From assembly GCF_018332715.1 (NCBI RefSeq), contig NZ_BOQP01000079.1, positions 1-64,000 on the forward strand: a stretch of 64,000 nucleotides of DNA, written 5' to 3'. A program made the translations under genes and the position numbers. Positions 1 to 7,925 of this stretch are shown here, in pieces. Numbering within the stretch: position 1 is the stretch's first letter; every line of letters begins with the position of its first letter. This DNA comes from Winogradskya consettensis. GTDB taxonomy: Bacteria > Actinomycetota > Actinomycetes > Mycobacteriales > Micromonosporaceae. The notes beneath the pieces were generated by a model. It was not told where the DNA came from, did no database searches, and saw nothing but the letters and a program-made list of their open reading frames with translations.

Positions 1-750
1 CACGCCGACCACGCCGCCCTGACCCGCCAAGAAGCCCACGCCCGCAAACGCCGCGGCCTCACCCTGTCCATGCCACTCGACGGCACCGTCCGCCTCACCG
101 GCACCCTCGGCATCGAAGACGCCGCCATCGTCCACGCCGCCCTGCACCCCCTGTGCCAACCCGACCCCAAAGACAACCGAACCCCCACCCAGCAACGCGC
201 CGACGCCCTGACCGACATCTGCCGCCTCGCCCTACGCACCACCGAACTCCCTACCGACGGCGGCGAACCACCCCAACTATCAGTCACCGTCGCCTACGAC
301 CCACTCACCCAAACCCTCGGCGCCGGCACCACCGACACCGGCCAACGCCTCTCACCCGAAACCACCCGACGCCTCGCCTGCGACACCCGGATCCTGCCCA
401 TCATCCTCGGCGGACAAGGCCAGATCCTCAACGCCGGCCGCCGCCGACGCCACGCCACCGGCGCCATCCGCCGCGCCCTGCACATCCGCGACAAAGGATG
501 CACCTTCCCCGGCTGCGACCGGCCACCCCGATGGACCGACGCCCACCACCTCAGACACTGGGCAGACGGCGGCCCCACCAACCTCGACAACCTCGCCCTA
601 CTCTGCCGCGAGCACCACCGACTCATCCACGACCCCACCACCGGCTGGCACATCCAACTCGGACCCGACCAACGACCCGACTTCATCCCACCACCGGCCA
701 TCGACCCCACCCGACAACCCCAACGAAACCTCTACCACCAACGCCAATAG
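1..750 (+). CDS. HNH endonuclease, DUF222/13E12 type (5' end outside window)
   Basis: The reading frame is open from base 1, so the gene starts before the window and only the C-terminal part is seen. The C-terminal third is an HNH nuclease domain: CTFPGCDRPP supplies the first cysteine pair, DAHHLRHWADGG the catalytic His-His region and LLCREHHRLIH the closing Cys/His segment. The region upstream matches the DUF222 layout that usually precedes this HNH domain in actinobacterial 13E12-repeat proteins. Such genes are multi-copy in actinomycetes and their biological role is not settled. Nuclease chemistry is expected from the intact motif. It is convergent with the hexosaminidase gene at 864. 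The first 23 codons before the ATG at 70 keep the same frame and composition. Confidence 0.85.
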   Translation, partial: HADHAALTRQEAHARKRRGLTLSMPLDGTVRLTGTLGIEDAAIVHAALHPLCQPDPKDNRTPTQQRADALTDICRLALRTTELPTDGGEPPQLSVTVAYDPLTQTLGAGTTDTGQRLSPETTRRLACDTRILPIILGGQGQILNAGRRRRHATGAIRRALHIRDKGCTFPGCDRPPRWTDAHHLRHWADGGPTNLDNLALLCREHHRLIHDPTTGWHIQLGPDQRPDFIPPPAIDPTRQPQRNLYHQRQ

Positions 751-863
751 CCGTCCCGTTCCGGCACCGCCACACCGAGCACCTCAGTGCTCGCTGCACA
801 ACGCCGCAGCACCATGACGCCGCTCCGGCGGAACCCCCGGACGCCACCCAGTCATGGCTGTAC

Positions 864-2636
864 TCAGATGTTCGAGACGAGGTGCGCGATGTGGGCGGCG
901 CGCTGTTCGCGGGTGTCGGGGCGGCCGGGGACGCCGGGGCGGCGCTGCCAGGGGCGTGGCCCGTCCAGGTGCCGGTACTCCACTCCGAGGGCGTCGAGGC
1001 GGCCCAGGTGGTGCTGCAGGCGCCGGGCGAAGTCGGTGTAATCGCGGTCGGCGGGGCTCCACAACGCTTCCGCGACCGCGCACAGGCGGGGGAAGGCCAG
1101 GTAGTCGACCGTGCGGGGTGAGTCGGCGTGCTCGGTCCAGATGTTAGCCTGGCCGCCCAGGATGTGGCGGGCCTCGGCGGGGGTCAGTTCCGGGGGGACC
1201 GGGTCGAAGGCGTAGACGTTCTCGACGGTCAGCGGGATGGAGACCGGGATGGGTTCGTCGGGCGATTCGGACTGGCGATAGTCGAGGTAGACGAGGTCGT
1301 CGGGGCAGGCGACAACGTCATGGCCGCGCCGGGCGGCCGAGACCGCGCCGGTCATGCCGCGCCAGGACGCGATGGTGGCGCCCGGGGCCACGTCACCCTC
1401 GAGGATCTCGTCCCAGCCGAAGAGGCGACGCCCGGCGGCGGTCAGGTGATCGTCGAGTCGCCGGATGAACCAGGCCTGCAGTCCCTCCTCGGTGCTGATC
1501 TCGAGCTCGGCCAGCCGCTGTTGGGTACGGGGGTCGGCGCGCCACTGGTCCTTGGGGCACTCGTCGCCGCCGACGCCGATGTAGCGCGACGGGAAGAGCT
1601 GCAGCACCTCGTCCAGCACGCCGGTGAAGAAGTCGACAGTGGTTTCCTCGGCGTTGAGCACGTTCGGGTTCACGCCCCAGCGGGTGAAGACCTCCAACTG
1701 CCGACCGGAGACCCCGAGCTGTGGGTACGCGGCAAGCGCGGCCTGCACATGCCCCGGCGACTCGATCTCAGGAACGATGGTGATGTGGCGCTGGGCGGCG
1801 TACGCCACGATCTCGCGGATGTCGTCCTGGGTGTAGAACCCGCCGTGCGGCCGGCCGTCCGTGGGTGCGTCGTGTGCGGCACCGACCTGGCTCTCGTGCC
1901 GCCACGCACCGACCTCGGTCAGCCGGGGATACCGCCGGATCTCGACCCGCCAGCCCTGGTCGTCGGTGAGGTGCCAGTGCAGCGTGTTGAGACGGTGCAG
2001 CGCCATCAGGTCGATGAAGCGCAGGACGTCGTGCTTGGGCATGAAGTGCCGCGCGACGTCGAGCATCGCCCCGCTCCAGGCGAACCGGGGCTCGTCATGG
2101 ATTTCCACGGCGGGCAGCGCCCAGCGTTGCCCAGCCACGAGTGCGCGGCGGTGGATCGCCGTTGGCAGCAGTTGCAGGAGCGCCTGGCAGCCGTAGAACG
2201 CCCCGGCCGCGTCACCGGCACTGATCGTGGCGGCCTCGGAGGTCACCCGCAGGCGGTAAGCCTCAGCGCCAAGACTGGCGTCGAGTTCCAAGGCGATGAT
2301 GGCCTGCGCAGACCCGGCCGCCAATTCCGTGACCCCGCCAGAATCTTGCGGATTCCGCGGAAACGCCTCACGGAGGCCGGTCTCGCCCACGGGCAGCCCA
2401 GCCTCGCCCACGGGCAGCCCAGCCTCGCGCAGGGGCAGGCCGGTCTCGCGCAGGGGCAGGCCGGTCTCGCCCACGGGCAACCGAGCCTCGCGCAGGGGTA
2501 GGCCGGATGCCGGGCGTAGCGCGCCCTGCAGCCAGGCCAGGACGTCGGCCAGCTCGGCGGGTGCGGTGAGGGTGGTGCTCCGGTCGAGGACGAGTTCGCC
2601 CGTGCCGGGGACGGTGGTGACAGGACGGGGGATCAC
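864..2636 (-). CDS. Beta-N-acetylhexosaminidase, glycoside hydrolase family 20
   Basis: A 590-residue GH20 enzyme that should remove terminal GlcNAc (or GalNAc) from chitooligosaccharides or glycans. The TIM-barrel signatures are clear: FAWSGAMLDVARHFM, HRLNTLHWHLTDDQGWR and the catalytic Asp-Glu pair in YIGVGGDECPKDQW near residue 355. No signal peptide is evident, so it probably acts in the cytoplasm on imported oligosaccharides. The start is a GTG four bases after the permease stop, and the gene is last in the sugar-uptake operon. This resembles the das cluster of Streptomyces, where dasD encodes such an enzyme. An unusual feature is a run of about six heptapeptide repeats of the type GLPLRET (2373-2505) in the N-terminal domain, encoded by 21-bp repeats. 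Confidence 0.93.
   Translation of the reverse strand: MIPRPVTTVPGTGELVLDRSTTLTAPAELADVLAWLQGALRPASGLPLREARLPVGETGLPLRETGLPLREAGLPVGEAGLPVGETGLREAFPRNPQDSGGVTELAAGSAQAIIALELDASLGAEAYRLRVTSEAATISAGDAAGAFYGCQALLQLLPTAIHRRALVAGQRWALPAVEIHDEPRFAWSGAMLDVARHFMPKHDVLRFIDLMALHRLNTLHWHLTDDQGWRVEIRRYPRLTEVGAWRHESQVGAAHDAPTDGRPHGGFYTQDDIREIVAYAAQRHITIVPEIESPGHVQAALAAYPQLGVSGRQLEVFTRWGVNPNVLNAEETTVDFFTGVLDEVLQLFPSRYIGVGGDECPKDQWRADPRTQQRLAELEISTEEGLQAWFIRRLDDHLTAAGRRLFGWDEILEGDVAPGATIASWRGMTGAVSAARRGHDVVACPDDLVYLDYRQSESPDEPIPVSIPLTVENVYAFDPVPPELTPAEARHILGGQANIWTEHADSPRTVDYLAFPRLCAVAEALWSPADRDYTDFARRLQHHLGRLDALGVEYRHLDGPRPWQRRPGVPGRPDTREQRAAHIAHLVSNI
2373..2505. repeat. 21-bp minisatellite inside the hexosaminidase gene
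   Basis: About six degenerate 21-bp units encode heptapeptides alternating between GLPLRE and GLPVGE forms in the N-terminal domain. The unit length keeps the frame. A GH20 N-terminal domain normally has no such insertion, so this looks like a recent local expansion. Confidence 0.8.
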
Positions 2637-2640
2637 GGGC

Positions 2641-3615
2641 CTAGCCCTTCACTGCGCCGGCGGACATGCCGGCGACCAGGTTGCGCTGAACGATGAGGAA
2701 GAAGACGACGACGGGTACGGAGAACAGCACCGAGGCGGCCATCTGCCCGCCGAAGTCCGTGCCGGTGACGGGGTTGGTGAACGACGCCAGCCACACCGGC
2801 AGGGTGTAGCGGCTCTCGTCCTGCATGAACGTGTAGGCGAACAGGTAGTCGTTCCACGCGGCGATGAACGCAAAAATGCTGGTCGAGATGACGCCGGGGG
2901 CGACGAGCGGGAACAGGACGCTGACGAGTACGCGCCACGTGGACGCGCCGTCGATCTGCGCGGCCTCCTCGATCTCGACCGGGATCGCGAGGAAGAAGCC
3001 GCGCATCACCCAGATCGAGAACGGGAGCACCGTGGCCACGTAGGCGAGTACCAGCGCCAGGTAGGTTCCGAGCAGGTTCAGGCTGTTGAACATGACGAAC
3101 ATCGGGATCAGCAGCGCGGTGCCGGGCAGCATCTGCACCGCGAGGATGACGACCATGATCGTGCGCCGGCCGGGGAACCGGAAGCGGGACAGCGCCGCCG
3201 CCGCGAAAATGCCCAGCACGATCGACGCCACCACGGTCGCGGCGACAACGATGACGCTGTTACGCAGGTTCGTGAGGAACTGCTCCTGCGTGACGGCGTT
3301 GACGAAATTGTTCAGCGTGGGATGCGCCGGGGCGAAGTGCGGCGTCGGCGTCATCACCTCGGGCCGGCTCTTGAACGCCGTGTTGACCATCCAGTAGACC
3401 GGAAATATCCACACCACGCAGAACACCGCCGCCAGCGTGTTCGCCCGCCACGACCGCCCAGACCCGCCGCGCAGCCCGGACCCACTCCGCCGCCCAGCCC
3501 CGCCGATCCGGCCAAACCCGCCAGCCTGCCCAGACCCACTGCCTTGCCCAGACCCGCCAATCTGCCCAAGCCCGCCACTCTGGCCAGACCCGCCAACCTG
3601 TCCCGAGCTGGTCAC
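2641..3615 (-). CDS. Carbohydrate ABC transporter permease, MalG/DasC type
   Basis: An inner-membrane permease of about 324 residues, second of a pair. It has the hydrophobic start LAAVFCVVWIFPVYWMVNTA and the cytoplasmic EAA loop EEAAQIDGASTWRVLVSVLF that contacts the ATPase. The GTG start at 3615 is chosen because it makes a GTGA overlap with the stop of the upstream permease. The usual ATPase is not encoded here. In actinomycetes, Das-type importers share a general MsiK ATPase, which would explain this. The first 55 residues are atypical: a Gly/Ser/Gln hexapeptide repeat precedes the first membrane segment. Substrate is inferred from the adjacent hexosaminidase and kinase to be GlcNAc or chitobiose. 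Confidence 0.92.
   Translation of the reverse strand: MTSSGQVGGSGQSGGLGQIGGSGQGSGSGQAGGFGRIGGAGRRSGSGLRGGSGRSWRANTLAAVFCVVWIFPVYWMVNTAFKSRPEVMTPTPHFAPAHPTLNNFVNAVTQEQFLTNLRNSVIVVAATVVASIVLGIFAAAALSRFRFPGRRTIMVVILAVQMLPGTALLIPMFVMFNSLNLLGTYLALVLAYVATVLPFSIWVMRGFFLAIPVEIEEAAQIDGASTWRVLVSVLFPLVAPGVISTSIFAFIAAWNDYLFAYTFMQDESRYTLPVWLASFTNPVTGTDFGGQMAASVLFSVPVVVFFLIVQRNLVAGMSAGAVKG
3445..3606. repeat. 18-bp minisatellite at the 5' end of the permease gene
   Basis: Roughly nine degenerate 18-bp units encode hexapeptides such as GQVGGS, GQIGGS and GLRGGS. They form a soluble Gly-rich N-terminal tail ahead of the first membrane helix. The family has no such tail, so an in-frame expansion next to the start is the simplest reading. 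Confidence 0.8.
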
Positions 3616-4517
3616 AGGTCCTCTCCCGACTTGAGCAGATTGCGGATGTAGAACGCGGTCAGGCCCAGCAGCAGCAGGGTGGTGACGACCGAGATCGCGG
3701 CGCCCTGGCCGATGCGGAAGCCGACGAAGGCGGTCTTGTAGGTGAAGACGCCGAGCGTGGACGTGGCGTCGCCGGGGCCGCCGCGCGAGACCAGCCAGAT
3801 CTGGTTGAAGACGTTGTAGTCCCAGATCACCGAGAGGATGGTGATCAGCAGGAGCGTGGGCCGCAGATGCTGCAATGTGATCATGCGGTAGACGGCGAGT
3901 TCGCCGGCGCCGTCCAGCCGGGCGGCCTCCTGATACTCGGGCGGCACCTGGGTTTCGGCGGCGTTGAGGGTCAGGGCGATGAACGGCACTGCCTGCCAGA
4001 CGATCAGGAGCCAGATGGAGACGTACGCGAGAGCAGGGTCCTGTGACCAGTTCAGCCCGGTGGTGTCCCCGAAGATGCGAAGCTGGCCGAGCAGCCAGTT
4101 GATGACGCCGTACCCGGGCTGGAACATCCAGTTCCACACCAGTGACGATGCCACGTTCGGCATTGCCCACGCCACGATCAGCACCACGGTCACCGTGTGG
4201 CGCCATGCCCGGCCCAGCCGGGTGAGCAGGTGTGACACCCCCATGCCGATCAGGACGCTCCCGGCCACCATCGCCACGGTGAAGATGACGGTACGCAGTA
4301 ACGAGATCCAGAATGCGCCGCTGCCCAGAAGCTCGGAGTACTGCGCGAACCCGACGCCCGAATAGACGCCGGTGAAGAGGGTCCGCTGGTTGTAGTCGGT
4401 GAACGAGGTGAAGATCAGGAACCCGATCGGGGCCAGTGTCACCACGGCGAGCACCAGTCCCGCCGGGCTCAGCAGCCACAACGGAGCCCAGTCCCGCCGG
4501 TTGTGCGTGACGGTCAT
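3612..4517 (-). CDS. Carbohydrate ABC transporter permease, MalF/DasB type
   Basis: A 301-residue multi-spanning permease, first of the pair. The N-terminal segment APLWLLSPAGLVLAVVTLAP is the first helix. The EAA loop is QEAARLDGAGELAVYRMITL. The ATG at 4517 overlaps the stop of the binding-protein gene as ATGA, and its own stop overlaps the next permease as GTGA. The three transport genes are therefore tightly coupled. The length is typical of the MalF-like subfamily without the large periplasmic insertion. It should form a heterodimer with the permease at 2641-3615 and import the sugar delivered by the lipoprotein at 4514-5854. Confidence 0.94.
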   Translation of the reverse strand: MTVTHNRRDWAPLWLLSPAGLVLAVVTLAPIGFLIFTSFTDYNQRTLFTGVYSGVGFAQYSELLGSGAFWISLLRTVIFTVAMVAGSVLIGMGVSHLLTRLGRAWRHTVTVVLIVAWAMPNVASSLVWNWMFQPGYGVINWLLGQLRIFGDTTGLNWSQDPALAYVSIWLLIVWQAVPFIALTLNAAETQVPPEYQEAARLDGAGELAVYRMITLQHLRPTLLLITILSVIWDYNVFNQIWLVSRGGPGDATSTLGVFTYKTAFVGFRIGQGAAISVVTTLLLLGLTAFYIRNLLKSGEDL

Positions 4518-5854
4518 CGACCGGTGGCGAGGGTGGTGCCGAGGTGGGCGTCGAACTCCTTGGCGGCGTCGGTGGGGGTCTTGGCGCCGGAGGCGACGGC
4601 GGAGAAGACCTGGTTGATGCTCTTGTCGCCCTCGATTGTCGGCCACTGCGCCGCGGCGGGGGTTGCCTTGGACGTCAGGGCGGCGGCGAAAAAGCCCTGC
4701 TGCTGTTCGTTGAGGCTGGGCTGCGCGGCCTGGATACCCTCGGTGCTGTTGGGGATCCAGCCGTCGTTGCCGAACACGTTCTTGTCCTGCACGGCGGGGC
4801 TGGCGGCGAGCTTCGTCCACTGCAGGGCCAGGTCCTGGGCGTCGCTCTTGGTGGCGATGCCCCAGTCGGAGCCGCCGAGCATCACCGGCTGGTTCTTGCC
4901 GGACGTGCCGGGGAAGGGGAACGTACCCAGATCCGCGGTGGTGATCTTGGGGTTGGCCTTCCGGATCAGGCCGATCGAGCCGCTGGTCGCCAGCACGGCC
5001 GAGGTCTTCCCGTCGGCGAAGAGCTGGGTCTGGTCGGGCACGAGGATGTCCAGGGTCTGCGAGGCCGGTGTGGAGTACGCGTTCTGGAACATCTTGAACT
5101 CCGTCAGCCCCTTCTGCCCCGCGTCGCCGGCGAACGCGCCCTTCCACGCACCGCCGTCGTGCGAAGCGATCTCGCCGCCGGCGTCCCAGATGAACTGCAG
5201 GCCGGCGAACCAGTACTGACCCGGCAGGTAGAACGGCGCGAAGTCCGCGGCCGGGTTCGCTGCCCTGATCTTGTCCAGCGCGGCGGTGAGCTCGACGTAC
5301 GTCGATGGTGCCTTCGTGATGCCAGCCGCCGCCCACGTCTTCTTGTTGTAGATGACCGCGCGCGCCCCGGCGAAGCCCGGCACGGCGTAGAGCGATCCGT
5401 CCACCGTCGCCGGGTCCGCCAGCCCGGCCAGCCAGGTCCGGCCCTGCTTCAGATCATCCTGGTACGCGGTGAGATCGAGCAGCCCGCCGTTCGCCGCGAA
5501 CCCGGGCACCTGTGTATTACCGAGGTCGAGCACATCAGGGGTGCCGCTTGTGGACAGCGCCGTACTGATCTTCGTGGTGATGCCGTCCCACTGCTGGACC
5601 TGCACGTCGACCTCGGCACCGGTTGCCGCCGTGAACTGCGTGTTGATCGCGCTCAGGGTGGCATCGGTGTAGTCGCCGTCCATCACCCAGACGGTGAGCG
5701 TCTTCCCCTCACCCCGCGTGCTGGGGACCGCCGTGGGCGACTTGCCGCCACCCGCGGTGGACCCCGACCCGCTGCTGCAGGCACTCAGGGTCAGGATCGC
5801 GGCGGTACTCAGGGCTGCTGCTGCGAGATAGCGACATTTCCGCACAGTGGTCAT
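4514..5854 (-). CDS. Extracellular sugar-binding lipoprotein (ABC solute-binding family 1)
   Basis: A 446-residue solute-binding protein with a lipoprotein signal peptide ending in the lipobox LSAC near residue 23. It is followed by a Ser/Gly linker and the family-1 fold, for example LTVWVMDGDYTDATLSAINT at the mature N terminus. The ATG at 5854 has AAAAGGA just upstream. As first gene of the operon it should capture oligosaccharides for the two permeases. With the GH20 enzyme downstream and the GlcNAc-type kinase divergent, a chitosugar ligand (DasA-like role) is the best inference. The sequence alone does not prove the ligand. Confidence 0.92.
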   Translation of the reverse strand: MTTVRKCRYLAAAALSTAAILTLSACSSGSGSTAGGGKSPTAVPSTRGEGKTLTVWVMDGDYTDATLSAINTQFTAATGAEVDVQVQQWDGITTKISTALSTSGTPDVLDLGNTQVPGFAANGGLLDLTAYQDDLKQGRTWLAGLADPATVDGSLYAVPGFAGARAVIYNKKTWAAAGITKAPSTYVELTAALDKIRAANPAADFAPFYLPGQYWFAGLQFIWDAGGEIASHDGGAWKGAFAGDAGQKGLTEFKMFQNAYSTPASQTLDILVPDQTQLFADGKTSAVLATSGSIGLIRKANPKITTADLGTFPFPGTSGKNQPVMLGGSDWGIATKSDAQDLALQWTKLAASPAVQDKNVFGNDGWIPNSTEGIQAAQPSLNEQQQGFFAAALTSKATPAAAQWPTIEGDKSINQVFSAVASGAKTPTDAAKEFDAHLGTTLATGR

Positions 5855-5882
5855 CCTTTTCGCCGTCCGCTGTTGTTGATGA

Positions 5883-5911
5883 AAATTACGACCACCAAGT
5901 GACCTAGTCAA
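5883..5911 (-). promoter_or_regulatory. Promoter of the sugar-uptake operon with overlapping operator
   Basis: On the minus strand TTGACT (5911-5906) and TAATTT (5888-5883) are separated by exactly 17 bases, a good housekeeping-type promoter. The ATG lies about 29 bases downstream. The 11-bp element TGACCTAGTCA at 5900-5910 is palindromic around its central three bases and overlaps the -35 box. It is a likely repressor site. No regulator gene lies next to it. Confidence 0.6.
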
Positions 5912-5969
5912 TAACTCTTGCCTATGTTTCGATCTACGCCAGGAAAGACAGGCCAAGAGGGACGGGACC

Positions 5970-6878
5970 ATGGGGTACGTGGTGGGCGTGGACGCGGGCG
6001 GTACCGCTTCGACCGCCGTGGTCGCGACGGTGGACGGCGTGGTCGTCGGGCGTGGACGGGCAGGGCCGGGGAACCCGTTGACCGCCGGCGCCCGGGATGC
6101 GGCCGCCTCGGTCACCGCCGCCGTTCGTGACGCGCTCGGGGGCCGCTCCCCTACGCTGATCGCCGCGGCGACCCTCGGCATCGCCGGGCCGGCAACCGCC
6201 GCGCAGTTCGCTCCCGCGCTGACCGCCCTCGGTGTCCCCGGGCCGGTCACCGTAGTCGGCGACGTGGTCACGGCGTTCGCGGCGGGGAGCCCGGCCGCAT
6301 CCGGGGCCGTCCTGATCGCGGGCACCGGTGCGATCGCCGCCTCCGTGCGCGCGGACGCCGTCGAACGGACCTCGGACGGCCTGGGCTGGCTCCTCGGCGA
6401 CGAGGGCTCCGGCCGCTGGCTGGGCCTGCAGGCGGTCCGCTGCGCGGTACGGAACTGGTCGGCGCCGTTCGCCGCGCGGGTCGCCGCGCAGGCCGGGGTG
6501 TCCACGGCGGACGAGATGGTCTACTGGGCGCAGGCGCTGCCCCTCGGCGAGATCGGTGACCTGGCGCCCCTGGTCTGCGCGGCGGCCCGCTCCGCCGACC
6601 CGCACGCGACAACGATCGTCCGCGAGGCGGTCACCCGTCTGGTCCGCACCCTCGACGACCTCGGCACGGACGGGCCGGTGGTGCTGGCCGGCGGACTCCT
6701 GACCGGCGACACCCCGATCCGCGACGGCGTACTCGCGATCCTGCACCAACGCGGACTGAGCCCCACCACCAGCCACGACCCCGCCGCCGGCGCAGCGTGG
6801 CTCGCCGCCCGCCCCCTGAGCCGCCTCCCCCCGACAACCCTGCACAAGGCACTGCTGGGCCCCGCCGAGAACGCCTGA
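5970..6878 (+). CDS. N-acetylglucosamine kinase-like, BadF/BadG/BcrA ATPase family
   Basis: A 302-residue member of the ASKHA superfamily. The phosphate-1 loop GVDAGGTAST opens the protein, the phosphate-2/adenosine elements include VLIAGTGAI, and GWLLGDEGSGRWLG is the signature of GlcNAc kinases in this family. It is likely to phosphorylate GlcNAc released in the cytoplasm by the GH20 enzyme, giving GlcNAc-6-phosphate. It is transcribed divergently from the transport operon across a 115-bp region that carries the operon promoter and operator. The ATG follows AAGAGGGACGGGACC, which provides a ribosome site. Other sugars such as glucosamine are possible substrates. Confidence 0.88.
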   Translation: MGYVVGVDAGGTASTAVVATVDGVVVGRGRAGPGNPLTAGARDAAASVTAAVRDALGGRSPTLIAAATLGIAGPATAAQFAPALTALGVPGPVTVVGDVVTAFAAGSPAASGAVLIAGTGAIAASVRADAVERTSDGLGWLLGDEGSGRWLGLQAVRCAVRNWSAPFAARVAAQAGVSTADEMVYWAQALPLGEIGDLAPLVCAAARSADPHATTIVREAVTRLVRTLDDLGTDGPVVLAGGLLTGDTPIRDGVLAILHQRGLSPTTSHDPAAGAAWLAARPLSRLPPTTLHKALLGPAENA

Positions 6879-6908
6879 TCCCCCAGCCGCCACCCCTCAA
6901 CCGCGCAC

Positions 6909-7010
6909 CTCAAGCAGCGCGGCCTCAAGCAGCGCGACCCCAAGCAGCACGACCCCAAACAGCGCGACCCCAAGCAGCACGCCCGCAAACAGCGCAACTT
7001 CAAGCAGCGA
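6909..7010. repeat. 15-bp tandem repeat at the 3' end of the serine hydrolase gene
   Basis: Six full units and one partial unit of the type CTCAAGCAGCGCGAC. The partial unit carries the last codons and TGA stop of the gene on the minus strand (Ala-Ala-stop). Read beyond the stop in the same frame, the array repeats Ala-Ala followed by TGA, TGG or TGC, so the gene end itself has been amplified. Confidence 0.8.
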
Positions 7011-7896
7011 AACGGTCGATGTCCGCCGCGAGGTCGTCGCCGGTCAAGGAACGCTGGGCCGCGCTGAGGACGCGCGCCGCGGCGGGGAGGGCGTTCTCGT
7101 CGTCGGTGAGGATCACGCTCGCGTGGGCGCGGTCGGGCACGAGGAGCATCGCGGCGCGGTAGCCGGGGAGGCGGCCGTTGAGGTACATCTGGGCGGAGGG
7201 GCCGATTGCCCAGCCCAGGCCGTACGTCATGGGGTCGTCGGGGTTTGTCCGGGGAGTGCGGGTCTCCTCGAGCAGCGGCCGGTCGCCGATCAGGTTTTCG
7301 CCGAGGGTGAGTAGATCCGGGACGGACGACCACAGCCCGCCACTGGGACGACGCGCAGGCGGGTAGTCGCCAGGCGCGGCGAATCTGGTCTGCGTGAGTT
7401 TCCACGGATCGAGCAGTGTGCGCCGCACCGCCGTTTCGTAGTCGACGCCGGTGAGGGTGGCGAGGATCGTGCCGGCCAGGAAGTAGTTGCCGTTGTAGTA
7501 CGACCAGCGGGCGCCGGGTTCGCGTTCGTTGCCCGCTTGCACCACGAGCCGGGCCGCTTCGGTGAGGGTCAGGGGTGCGACGGTGGCCGCGTCCACGGAT
7601 TCGCGGAGCCCGGAGACCTGGCCGAGGATCTGTTCGACGGTGAGCTCGCGATCGGCCCGCCAGTCGGGTGCGAGCAGCGGGAGCAAGCTGATCGCCGGGA
7701 CGTTCAGCGGGATGCCCCGCTCGCGCATCGTCAGCACCAGCGCGGCGGCCGTGAACGTCTTCGTCAGCGACGCGATCCGGAACGGTGACTCCGTCGGCAC
7801 ACCACGCGCGGCGAACTGCCGAAAGCCGGCGGTGGAGGTGCCCGCGGCTGCGCTGAGCAGACCGGCCTCGGAGTCGAGCGTGTCCTGAAGGTTCAC
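7000..7896 (-). CDS. Serine hydrolase, class C beta-lactamase/penicillin-binding family
   Basis: A 298-residue beta-lactamase-fold hydrolase. The SxxK nucleophile motif is SLTK in FRIASLTKTFTAAAL, and the second motif is the YxN-type YYNGNYFLAG. The family includes D-Ala-D-Ala carboxypeptidases, esterases and AmpC enzymes, and substrate cannot be read from sequence. No signal peptide is visible, which favours a cytoplasmic esterase or peptidase. It is somewhat shorter than the usual 350-400 residues because no C-terminal extension follows. The stop codon lies in a 15-bp tandem array. It stands alone on the minus strand, 29 bases from the next gene upstream. Confidence 0.88.
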   Translation of the reverse strand: MNLQDTLDSEAGLLSAAAGTSTAGFRQFAARGVPTESPFRIASLTKTFTAAALVLTMRERGIPLNVPAISLLPLLAPDWRADRELTVEQILGQVSGLRESVDAATVAPLTLTEAARLVVQAGNEREPGARWSYYNGNYFLAGTILATLTGVDYETAVRRTLLDPWKLTQTRFAAPGDYPPARRPSGGLWSSVPDLLTLGENLIGDRPLLEETRTPRTNPDDPMTYGLGWAIGPSAQMYLNGRLPGYRAAMLLVPDRAHASVILTDDENALPAAARVLSAAQRSLTGDDLAADIDRFAA

Positions 7897-7925
7897 GACT
7901 CGGATTGTGCCACCGACCAGCAGTG

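Noticed and set aside
153..1121. Arg/Pro-rich frame overlapping the HNH nuclease gene
   Set aside because: It is low complexity and lies in the shifted frame of a gene with an intact HNH motif.
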